Assembly: GCF_026391055.1 (NCBI RefSeq)
Contig: NZ_JAPLET010000025.1
Location: 62,001-126,000 of the forward strand
Length of the DNA stretch: 64,000 bases
DNA from: Spirosoma sp.
GTDB taxonomy: Bacteria; Bacteroidota; Bacteroidia; Cytophagales; Spirosomataceae
Reading direction: 5' to 3'
Shown: positions 8,272 through 15,779 of the stretch, in pieces
Numbering within the stretch: position 1 is the first letter of the stretch
Layout of the letters: the number at the start of each line of letters is the position of its first letter
Translations under genes and position numbers: made by a program
Notes under the pieces: generated by a model
Database searches by the model: none
What the model saw: only the letters and a program-made list of their open reading frames with translations
What the model was told of the DNA's origin: nothing

Positions 8272-8919
8272 TTATTTCTGGAACGAACCGAACACATAAT
8301 CCCAGAATGGTGACGATACACCGTAGTTGCTTTCTGGATTCTTGTAATGGTGTACGCTGTGATTTATCCATAGCACCTTGAAGAAATTTTTGGGAGGTGC
8401 ATAGGCGTGAACGATGAAGTGGACCGCCAGATAACCCGAATAGCCGACCAGGAAACCGGGGAAAAATGCATAAGCCGCTTCACCCATCAACAGAAAGAAC
8501 AAGCCAAAGAAGCCGCCAGCTACAAAAATGGCTAGGGCTGGAGGCATAGCCAGCCGTGTCTTATCTTTTGGGTATTCGTGGTGGATACCATGAAAGGTAT
8601 ACTGAATTTTGGCCCGCTGGGGAGTTGATGGGGCAAGGTGGTACAAATACCGGTGCAGAACGTATTCAAACAGGGAGAACACCAGCAATCCGGTAACGAA
8701 CAGAGTAGCAATCATGCTGGTACCCATGTCGGTGTAAGTAAAGGCGTACCAACCCAAAAACGCCGACAAAATAAGCCACATCGAGATCGGGACCATGATG
8801 TGCGTCCGCGAAAGGGCTTCTAGAATTGGATTGTCGAATAGCTTTTTACTACCGCTATTTTTAGGCCGTGTTTTTCCATGACCGGCCATGGTTTGCAGCT
8901 TTTCAGTAGTTGATTCCAT
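8272..8919 (-). CDS. Fatty acid hydroxylase / sterol desaturase family membrane protein
   Basis: This 215-residue integral membrane protein has about four hydrophobic helices and the histidine clusters that hold a di-iron centre: HRYLYH, FHGIHHEYP, HFIVHAY and INHSVHHYKNPESNYG. The family hydroxylates or desaturates lipid chains with O2; the arrangement is closest to fatty acid 2-hydroxylase-like proteins, which would fit sphingolipid or hydroxy-fatty-acid lipids. A serine palmitoyltransferase-like gene also occurs in this window at 53689. A promoter candidate (TATTTTTG on the minus strand at 8961-8954) sits upstream. The exact substrate is inferred. Confidence 0.8.
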   Translation of the reverse strand: MESTTEKLQTMAGHGKTRPKNSGSKKLFDNPILEALSRTHIMVPISMWLILSAFLGWYAFTYTDMGTSMIATLFVTGLLVFSLFEYVLHRYLYHLAPSTPQRAKIQYTFHGIHHEYPKDKTRLAMPPALAIFVAGGFFGLFFLLMGEAAYAFFPGFLVGYSGYLAVHFIVHAYAPPKNFFKVLWINHSVHHYKNPESNYGVSSPFWDYVFGSFQK

Positions 8920-8953
8920 AGAGAAAGAACATTAACAAAGAGTAATACTGGCA

Positions 8954-8986
8954 CAAAAATAAAACGAAATCGACTTTGTTGGACAA
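8954..8986 (-). promoter_or_regulatory. Candidate promoter for the hydroxylase gene
   Basis: On the minus strand, TTG (8986-8984), a 22-base spacer and TATTTTTG (8961-8954) lie 35 bases before the ATG at 8919. Confidence 0.45.
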
Positions 8987-9014
8987 GATAGTAAACCAAT
9001 TTTACTATCACGAT

Positions 9015-10352
9015 CTATGTTTTACTGACCTCTAGCTGATCGGATAGCTTTTCCTGCATGGCAGCCATATTGCCTTTAGGCATCTTCTGACGAATGATAA
9101 GTCGCAAGGAGTTATTGTAAGTCAGGTAGTTAAACATCCAGTTCAAAAAGATAGCCAGTCGATTTTTAACACCAACGATCGACATTAGATGAACAAATAA
9201 CCACGTTATCCACGCAAAGAATCCCTGAAACTTCAAAAAAGGCAAATCGACTACGGCTAAGCCCCGACCAATAGTGGCCATAGTGCCCAAATCGCGGTAT
9301 GTAAACTCAACAGGTGGCTCATTTTTAGCCCAGCGAATCATATTTTTTGCCAGGTGCCTGCCCTGCTGAATGGCGGGCTGCGCGATTTGCGGATGACCGT
9401 TGGGCCATTTATCTTCCGCCATGAGTGCCACATCGCCAATGGCAAAAATATCAGTAAATCCCTGCACCTGATTATAACGATTCACAAGAATCCGGCCACC
9501 GCGCCCAAGCACTTCAGGCGGTAAACCGGCCAATGGGTTAGCCTTCACGCCAGCCGCCCAGATCAGGTTATTTGTTCGCAACGTAGTGCCATCATTCATG
9601 GTGACCACCCGCCCATCGAAATCCTTGACCCGCGTGTTGAGCCGAACATTTACCCCAAGCTTCTGCAAGTAATCGAGCGAATGCTGCTGCGACTGCACCG
9701 ACATTGGCCCCAGCAGCTCCCCCCCTGACTCGATGAGGAATATATCCATCATCTTGAAATCCAGTTCGGGATAATCGCTTGGCAGTACCGTTTTGCGCAT
9801 CTCGGCCAGAGTACCGCACAGTTCAACGCCCGTTGGCCCACCCCCTACCACCACCACATCCATTAGCCCTTCCCGCTCATCGAGGGTTTCTACGCTTAGG
9901 GCATCTTCGAAGTTTTGCAGCATCCGGTTGCGCAAAGCAATGGCTTCGGCTACCGACTTCATGGGCAGGGCTTTCTCGATAATGTTCTGCTGGTTGAAGA
10001 AGTTGGTATCGGCACCAGTGGCCATCACAAGGTAATCATAGGTAACGGGACCCAATTCGGTATCTACAGTTTTATCGGCTGGTCGAACGCTCGTAACGTT
10101 TGTCACCCGGATATGCACGTTCTTACAATCGCCAAACACCGCCCGTAGTGGAAACAGAATAGAGTTAGCTTCCAGACCGGCGGTTGCTACCTGATAGTAA
10201 AGTGGCTGAAACTCATGGTAGTTCTGCCGGTTCAGTAAGACCACCTGAAACTCTTTCCGGCGCGACAGGTAGCGGGCCAGCTTCAGGCCGCCGAAGCCAG
10301 CACCAACAATAACAATACGCTTGCGATCGGTTTGCGGTATGTTTGGATTCAT
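9015..10352 (-). CDS. ndh: Type II NADH dehydrogenase (NDH-2)
   Basis: This 445-residue flavoprotein passes electrons from NADH to menaquinone at the cytoplasmic side of the inner membrane without pumping protons. The FAD dinucleotide fold is visible at the N-terminus (VIVGAGFGGLKLARY) and the NADH fold at about residue 165 (VVVGGGPTGVELCG). The FAD-contacting DIFAIGDVAL motif lies near residue 310. The C-terminus has amphipathic and hydrophobic segments (FFAWITWLFVHL, then FLNWMFNYLTY) that anchor NDH-2 to the membrane. It is a single gene on the minus strand, with 126 uninformative bases upstream. Confidence 0.9.
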   Translation of the reverse strand: MNPNIPQTDRKRIVIVGAGFGGLKLARYLSRRKEFQVVLLNRQNYHEFQPLYYQVATAGLEANSILFPLRAVFGDCKNVHIRVTNVTSVRPADKTVDTELGPVTYDYLVMATGADTNFFNQQNIIEKALPMKSVAEAIALRNRMLQNFEDALSVETLDEREGLMDVVVVGGGPTGVELCGTLAEMRKTVLPSDYPELDFKMMDIFLIESGGELLGPMSVQSQQHSLDYLQKLGVNVRLNTRVKDFDGRVVTMNDGTTLRTNNLIWAAGVKANPLAGLPPEVLGRGGRILVNRYNQVQGFTDIFAIGDVALMAEDKWPNGHPQIAQPAIQQGRHLAKNMIRWAKNEPPVEFTYRDLGTMATIGRGLAVVDLPFLKFQGFFAWITWLFVHLMSIVGVKNRLAIFLNWMFNYLTYNNSLRLIIRQKMPKGNMAAMQEKLSDQLEVSKT

Positions 10353-10478
10353 TCAGAGGTACGATTTACACCAGGCCGTTGACAGTGGGCCGTAGAGCAT
10401 GGTTTAATTCCGGTCAGATGCCTTCATCGGGAGGGCCTACAGAAAAACTGATTAACAGACGCCGATGTTTAAATTAGT

Positions 10479-11618
10479 TCAGGAAACAAAAGGCTGGGTA
10501 GTCTGCAAGACCCGCTCATAATGAGCTTCATAAAGCGGCAGAATACGCGACAATTCGAATTCTTTGGCGCGTGCCAGCGCGTTTTCTTTAAAGGTTGGCA
10601 AGTTGGCATCATCCAATACGTAGAGTGCATTTTTGACCATATCAGTCACGTCGCCAACCGGGCTCAGAAAACCGGTAACGCCCTGAATATTCAACTCGGG
10701 CAACCCGCCGGCGTTTGAGGTGATTAGCGGAACTTCGCAGGCCAGCGCTTCCAGCGCAGCCAGGCCAAAGCTCTCATTTTCAGAAGGCATCACAAATAGA
10801 TCGGCAACCGACAGAACTTCTTCCACGGCATCGAGTTTGCCTAGAAACCGGACTTGGTCATAAATGCCCAGATCGCGCACCAGCCGCTCAATACGAGCCC
10901 GCTCAGGACCATCGCCCACGAGCAGGAGCTTTGCAGGCGTTTGCTGCTGAATATGATAAAACATCATGACCGCATCGTCGATGCGCTTTACCCGCCTGAA
11001 GTTAGAGGTATGCACGATCAGCTTTTCGCCGTTGGGGCAGATAGCTTTTTTGAAATGTTCTTTCTGCTGCCGCTTGAACCGGCTCAGGTCGATAAAGTTG
11101 GGAATAACTTCAATTTCGCGGTGAACATTGAAATGTTTGTAGGTATCCTCCCGTAAATTCTCCGACACCGACGTTACCCCGTCCGACTCATTGATGCTGA
11201 ACGTAACAACCGGTTCGTAAGACGCATCTTTACCCACCAGCGTAATGTCTGTACCGTGCAGGGTTGTTACAACGGGCACGTTACGCCCCTGCGAACGCAG
11301 GATCATTTTTGCCATATAGGCCGCCGAAGCGTGCGGAATAGCGTAGTGAACGTGCAGTAAATCGACGTTTTCGTTCGTAACAACGTTGACCATCTCACTG
11401 GCTAATGCCGACTCATAGGGGGCGTACTGAAACAGCGGATACGATGGTATATTTACTTCATGGTAAAAAACGTTTTCATTGAAGAAATCGAGCCGGGGTG
11501 GTTGCTGATAAGTAATGAAGTGAATCTGGTGGCCATTTTTGGCCAACCCTTTGCCAAGTTCAGTAGCGACAACACCACTGCCCCCAAAGGTTGGGTAGCA
11601 CACGATACCAATTTTCAT
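10479..11618 (-). CDS. bshA: N-acetyl-alpha-D-glucosaminyl L-malate synthase BshA
   Basis: This is a 379-residue GT4-type (GT-B fold) glycosyltransferase. The start MKIGIVCYPTFGGSGVVATE is nearly diagnostic for BshA, which joins GlcNAc from UDP-GlcNAc to L-malate in the first step of bacillithiol synthesis. The donor-site EX7E region reads SENESFGLAALEALACEVP. The frame is open upstream to 11732, but the extra 38 residues are low in family character and the ATG at 11618 gives the standard length. No bshB or bshC is visible in the window. It diverges from the prenyltransferase gene. Confidence 0.9.
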   Translation of the reverse strand: MKIGIVCYPTFGGSGVVATELGKGLAKNGHQIHFITYQQPPRLDFFNENVFYHEVNIPSYPLFQYAPYESALASEMVNVVTNENVDLLHVHYAIPHASAAYMAKMILRSQGRNVPVVTTLHGTDITLVGKDASYEPVVTFSINESDGVTSVSENLREDTYKHFNVHREIEVIPNFIDLSRFKRQQKEHFKKAICPNGEKLIVHTSNFRRVKRIDDAVMMFYHIQQQTPAKLLLVGDGPERARIERLVRDLGIYDQVRFLGKLDAVEEVLSVADLFVMPSENESFGLAALEALACEVPLITSNAGGLPELNIQGVTGFLSPVGDVTDMVKNALYVLDDANLPTFKENALARAKEFELSRILPLYEAHYERVLQTTQPFVS

Positions 11619-11786
11619 GCGTGAGAGAACGAGTTTGTCTGTCAACAACAAACAAGAGCAAAAAGAATCCCTAAAGGAAGAAAGACACAGGGAAGGCGTA
11701 ATTTTTAATTCTGTTTCTCGATCTCTACTCACTTGAGTACCTTTCTTCCTGCGCTCAAAATCCCTATTTTTGGTAAAAATTCAGTT

Positions 11787-12662
11787 ATGGTGGCCCGCCA
11801 GTCCATTCCTTTCTCAGCATTTGCATCCGGCTTTCTGCGACTCATACGGGTACAGAATCTGCTGATTGTTGTGTTGACGCAATTTCTGGCGCGCGTGTTT
11901 CTGGTTGGTCCAAAGACCGAGATCATCAACTGCCTCACCGACCCTACGCTCTGGCTTCTGTCGTTATCGACCGTTTGCATTGCAGCCGCCGGGTACATCA
12001 TCAATGATTACTTCGACATTAAAATCGACCTGATCAATAAACCGGAACGGGTTGTAATCGGGCGTTATCTGAAACGGCGTGTGGCTATGGGCGTACACCA
12101 GTTTCTTAATATTGTGGGGTGCTTAATAGGCCTCTATTTGAGCAAATGGGTATTTGTGGCCGATGTTGTGTCCGTATCGCTGCTGTGGTTTTACTCGGCC
12201 CAGTTCAAGCGTCAGCCAGCCATTGGTAACATTGTCATTTCGCTCCTTACTGCCCTTTCCCTCATTATTCTGGCCGTTTATTACCGGCAGAATACGGGTA
12301 TCATTCTTATTTACGCGCTGTTTTCCTTTGGTATTTCCTTCATTCGTGAGATCATTAAAGATATGCAGGATATTCGGGGCGATGCTCGTTTCGGTTGCCG
12401 TACGCTACCCATTGTCTGGGGCCTCCGCCGAACAAAATACCTGCTTTACACCTTGATCGGTGCTTTTCTGATAAGCCTTTTCGTTATTACCAACTCTCTG
12501 GATAACGCAAGACTTACGTTTATTTTCGCTCTGCTGCTCCTGCCTATAACCTGGATGACCTACCGGCTTATTATAGCCGACACCCGGCGCGATTTCGGGT
12601 ACCTCAGCAACCTCTGCAAATTAATTATGCTCATGGGCGTCATCAGCATGATATGGGCGTAA
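11787..12662 (+). CDS. UbiA-family prenyltransferase
   Basis: This 291-residue inner-membrane protein has about eight to nine helices and two aspartate-rich sites: NDYFDIKIDLINKP near residue 72 and IIKDMQDIRGD near residue 190. These bind the prenyl diphosphate through magnesium. Bacteroidota proteins of this subtype are often labelled geranylgeranylglycerol-phosphate geranylgeranyltransferase, but menaquinone-type acceptors are also possible, so no symbol is given. The frame opens at a TTG at 11733. The ATG at 11787 is chosen because TATTTTTG at 11765-11772 looks like a promoter -7 box and would place the earlier TTG outside the transcript. Confidence 0.8.
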   Translation: MVARQSIPFSAFASGFLRLIRVQNLLIVVLTQFLARVFLVGPKTEIINCLTDPTLWLLSLSTVCIAAAGYIINDYFDIKIDLINKPERVVIGRYLKRRVAMGVHQFLNIVGCLIGLYLSKWVFVADVVSVSLLWFYSAQFKRQPAIGNIVISLLTALSLIILAVYYRQNTGIILIYALFSFGISFIREIIKDMQDIRGDARFGCRTLPIVWGLRRTKYLLYTLIGAFLISLFVITNSLDNARLTFIFALLLLPITWMTYRLIIADTRRDFGYLSNLCKLIMLMGVISMIWA

Positions 12663-12713
12663 GGGCAGGGCGTAAGATGTATTGATACATCCCGTTTCCG
12701 TTCAATCAAAGCT

Positions 12714-12746
12714 TTGGCCTTCAACTCATCTGACAGGTTACCTTTG
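12714..12746 (+). promoter_or_regulatory. Promoter of the TapB-like gene
   Basis: TTG at 12714-12716, a 22-base spacer and TACCTTTG at 12739-12746, an exact -7 consensus, 27 bases before the ATG at 12774. Confidence 0.6.
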
Positions 12747-12773
12747 GTTTCTACAAACTAGCTTCATCTATAC

Positions 12774-13475
12774 ATGAAAACACTCATCTTTTCTTTGCTT
12801 TTTGCCATTGTTCCATTTACAATGAGTCAAGCTCAAACTTGCCTGGGCATGACGTTTAAAACGGGCACCAATTTCGAAATAAGTCAATTTAGCGCCAAAG
12901 AGAAACCCATGGGTAAAATCACGTATCAGGTCAAAGATGTCCGCAAAGAAGGCAGTTCGACTGTTATGGATATTACCGCACAGTTTCAGGACGAGAAAGG
13001 CAATCAACGGCCACCTTACCTTATTCACTACACCTGCACGGGCAATGAACTGGTAGCCGATATGTCAGGAATGATGCAGGCTATGCAAAACGGGGGCATG
13101 AAAGACATGGAAATGAAATTAAAAACCAATAAGCTGATTTATCCCGGAAAATTGAGTGTTGGGCAGAAATTAAATGATGGTCAGATGGAGGTTGAGATGA
13201 GTTCGAATGGCTCTACAATGATGAATATGAATATGGTCATGGCGAATCGACAGGTAGAAAGCAAAGACCCGATTACTACGCCCATTGGCACATTTGACGC
13301 ATTTAAAGTGTCGTCTGATGTTAATTTCGAAAACAGAGTGATGGGTATACCCGTTCGAAGTACCATGCGAGTTGTAAGCTACCGAACTGATAATCAACTA
13401 TTCGATATCAGATCGGAAACATACAATAAAAATGGAAAGCTGATGGGTTACTCACTGCTCACCAAAGCGAATTGA
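12774..13475 (+). CDS. Secreted TapB/DUF3108-like protein
   Basis: This 233-residue exported protein has a signal peptide ending SQAQ at residue 21. The mature part is beta-rich, with the pattern of DUF3108/TapB-like proteins: an early G-M-F-K segment, a central YPGKLSVGQKLND turn, PIGTFDAFKV and a final strand pair. It has a run rich in methionine (residues about 98-160, including MMQAMQNGGMKDMEM and TMMNMNMVMAN), which is unusual and could bind soft metals; this last point is speculation. Its molecular role is not known. Confidence 0.65.
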   Translation: MKTLIFSLLFAIVPFTMSQAQTCLGMTFKTGTNFEISQFSAKEKPMGKITYQVKDVRKEGSSTVMDITAQFQDEKGNQRPPYLIHYTCTGNELVADMSGMMQAMQNGGMKDMEMKLKTNKLIYPGKLSVGQKLNDGQMEVEMSSNGSTMMNMNMVMANRQVESKDPITTPIGTFDAFKVSSDVNFENRVMGIPVRSTMRVVSYRTDNQLFDIRSETYNKNGKLMGYSLLTKAN

Positions 13476-13575
13476 CGGATGCTTACCTGCTCTTATCCCG
13501 TTCAAAGCAGTGTAATACGAACACAATTTTTACAGTGTATATTGAAAAGAGCAGATAGCAAGCTCACTTTACGCA

Positions 13576-13593
13576 ACTTTGTTGCAACAAAGT
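13576..13593. promoter_or_regulatory. Perfect 18-bp palindrome, likely operator of a Fur/Zur-type repressor
   Basis: ACTTTGTTGCAACAAAGT reads the same on both strands and covers the TTG (-33) element of the promoter of the MerC-type gene. A second, shifted palindrome GCAACTTTGTTGC overlaps it at 13573-13585. A repressor bound here would block polymerase. The assignment to a zinc-sensing Fur-family protein is inferred from the MerC context. Confidence 0.6.
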
Positions 13594-13615
13594 GAGTTAA
13601 GGAGACGTACGTTTG
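13582..13615 (+). promoter_or_regulatory. Promoter of the MerC-type gene
   Basis: TTG at 13582-13584 and TACGTTTG at 13608-13615 with a 23-base spacer. The -33 element lies inside the 18-bp palindrome at 13576-13593. Confidence 0.55.
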
Positions 13616-13644
13616 CCTAAAGCATCGTATTTTTGTGCGTGCTC

Positions 13645-14025
13645 ATGAAAACAGAAAGTATCTCCCGCAAAGCTGACTATATCGGCATTACTGGCTCCGT
13701 GCTGTGCATTATTCACTGCCTGATTACGCCCGTATTATTGCTGACGAGTTCATTTTTTCAGAACTCAGCGCTTCGTGTTGGTTACCTGAGTCTCGATTAT
13801 GTGTTTATCGGCGTGAACATCATTGCGGTTTATTTCGCCACTCGTCATTACGCTCCCTTAGCTATTAAGCGTAGCCTTTGGTGCTTCCTGCTCCTATTTG
13901 CCGTTGCCCTGCTTCTGGAAGACACCGACCCCATTTTTGAGTACATTGCCTACATTGCCTCAGCTGGTTTAGTTATTACCCATCTGCTCAATATCCGGCA
14001 ACATCGGATAAGTCATACGCATTAA
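13645..14025 (+). CDS. MerC-domain membrane protein
   Basis: This 126-residue protein has four predicted transmembrane helices and a CIIHC cysteine pair in the first helix, the feature that defines the MerC domain. MerC proper takes up mercuric ions, but in Bacteroidota single MerC-domain genes are common in zinc-responsive contexts. The C-terminus is histidine-bearing (NIRQHRISHTH), which fits a metal role. The frame opens at a TTG at 13633; the ATG at 13645 is preferred. The promoter at 13582-13615 overlaps an 18-bp palindrome, so metal-dependent repression is likely. An 8-bp-stem hairpin follows at 14062. Confidence 0.8.
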   Translation: MKTESISRKADYIGITGSVLCIIHCLITPVLLLTSSFFQNSALRVGYLSLDYVFIGVNIIAVYFATRHYAPLAIKRSLWCFLLLFAVALLLEDTDPIFEYIAYIASAGLVITHLLNIRQHRISHTH

Positions 14026-14061
14026 GTGACTAGCAATCAGCAATGGGGGCATAGTTGAAGC

Positions 14062-14081
14062 CGGTTGCCCAACGGCAACCG
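14062..14081. terminator. Short GC hairpin between converging genes
   Basis: CGGTTGCC at 14062-14069 pairs with GGCAACCG at 14074-14081 around a CAAC loop. There is no T run, so termination is only possible. Confidence 0.4.
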
Positions 14082-14102
14082 AACGACTGACATGACCAGA
14101 AC

Positions 14103-15479
14103 CTAATCAAGTTGCGGCTCCGGCCCCCGAAAAGGATCAATCTTGGTAATTAACGGTAAAGAAACCGGCTTACCCGTCTGCGCCGACTGATAGATCGCTT
14201 CCATGATTCGATGATCCTGAAGCCCTTCTTCGCCGGGTGTAAACGGCTGCTTGTTTTGCTGAACACAATCGGAGAAGTGGTCCATTTCAGTGGCAAACTG
14301 ATCTTTTTCCATTAAACTGATCTGATCCCTATGTTCTGTCTGTCCTTCTGCATACGACCGCTGCAACTCCAGGCCATTGTAAGCAAAGGCATTTTCCAGG
14401 TTAAGCCAACCCCGCTCGGCCAACACCCGGTAACGACGGGATTCGTGCGCGAAATAGTGCGCCCCACAGTTGGTAATGAGGCCGCTCGGAAAGCGCATCT
14501 GCCAGGACATCACCTCTTCTACTTCCCGAAATAACGGATTGTCAGGTGTACTATATTGATAAGCAAACACTTCTGTCGGCTCTTCGCCCACAATAAAACG
14601 AGCCGTATTGAGGCAGTACAAGCCAATGTCGGGTAAGGCTCCCCCGCCAGCCAGCGCCCGGATATGGCGCCAATGGTTCGGATTGGCCTCCTGTTGGGCA
14701 TTGAATAACTCTATAAATTTAGCCGCTCCGTATTCCTTCTGCCGAATCTGTGCGCGGACATACCGGTTGTGAGGCTCGTATTGAATTCGGTACGCGACCA
14801 TCAATTTACGCCCCGCCTTATTACAGGCGTCGATCATAGCCTGACAATCGGCCGAAGAGGTAGCCATTGGTTTCTCTGTTAGGATATGCTTACCCGCCTG
14901 CGCCCCCCGAATGGTATACTCTGCATGCATAGCGTTGGGCAGCACAATGTAAACCACCTGCACCTCAGGATTGTCCCGCAGCTGGTCGAACGTATCGTAA
15001 CTATAACAGTTCTGAGGCTTAACGCCGTATTGCTGCGCTACTTTCTGAAGTTTCTGAGGACTCCCGCTCACCAGCGCCACCAGTTTGGACTTTCGGCTGC
15101 GGCCAAAAGCGGGCAGTATATTTTCGAGCGATAAATGTCCCAGACCAACAACGGCGTAGCCTACCCGCTGGTCGGGTGGTTGGGGAGACGGTGTGGGAGG
15201 TGTTTGCCGGTCTGCATCCCCCCGGATGGGTTCAAGCTTGATGGGCTCATCTACTTTGGGTGGAATAACGGCCGGGGGCGAAACGGGTTGTATATGCGGC
15301 ACAGTATCTACCTGACTTATGACCGACCGCCTACCTCCTGGCTGATCGCGGCCATAACTTGTCAGCAGTCCGCCAGCCGTGCCGACAGCCAGCGCTCGCC
15401 CGGTTAGTTTAAGAAAATCCTTGCGTGATTGCGGTGGCGTGTCGGCCAATGCCTTAAGAAAGGTAGTCAGTCTGTTCAT
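14103..15479 (-). CDS. Exported Gfo/Idh/MocA-family oxidoreductase
   Basis: This 458-residue protein has an N-terminal twin-arginine-like signal (SRKDFLKLTGRALAVG) and then a proline-rich linker at about residues 60-103 (IQPVSPPAVIPPK, TPPTPSPQPP). The NAD(P)-binding fold begins near residue 107 (YAVVGLGHLSLENILPAF), with EKPMATSSADCQAM carrying the family E-K-P motif. The C-terminal half is the substrate domain of glucose-fructose oxidoreductase-like enzymes (GGALPDIGLYCLN). Such exported members keep a tightly bound NADP and oxidise or reduce sugars in the periplasm. The long Pro-rich spacer is unusual. It is a single gene, and the 300 bases upstream hold nothing I recognise. Confidence 0.85.
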   Translation of the reverse strand: MNRLTTFLKALADTPPQSRKDFLKLTGRALAVGTAGGLLTSYGRDQPGGRRSVISQVDTVPHIQPVSPPAVIPPKVDEPIKLEPIRGDADRQTPPTPSPQPPDQRVGYAVVGLGHLSLENILPAFGRSRKSKLVALVSGSPQKLQKVAQQYGVKPQNCYSYDTFDQLRDNPEVQVVYIVLPNAMHAEYTIRGAQAGKHILTEKPMATSSADCQAMIDACNKAGRKLMVAYRIQYEPHNRYVRAQIRQKEYGAAKFIELFNAQQEANPNHWRHIRALAGGGALPDIGLYCLNTARFIVGEEPTEVFAYQYSTPDNPLFREVEEVMSWQMRFPSGLITNCGAHYFAHESRRYRVLAERGWLNLENAFAYNGLELQRSYAEGQTEHRDQISLMEKDQFATEMDHFSDCVQQNKQPFTPGEEGLQDHRIMEAIYQSAQTGKPVSLPLITKIDPFRGPEPQLD

Positions 15480-15779
15480 AAACGCAGAGTAGGTTCGATA
15501 AGGTTTTCCGGTTAACCCCTTGCTTATTGAATGGTTGTCAATATGTCTCTAAAAGTGAGGATGATGCCATAATTGATCTTAAACGTGCTTATGAACGACT
15601 TGCCATCTCCAGTTATAAATGACAGCTTATACTAAGCTATCAGCTAATCAGTGGGCCAATGCCTCACTCTTTTCCCCGATCTATACCGTACCGTCACTTC
15701 TTTACGAAATGTAAAAACTCTTGCTTGGCCAAGGAGTAGTGAAAAAACTAACTAGTTATTGTCTGATAAAACTGGTTTT

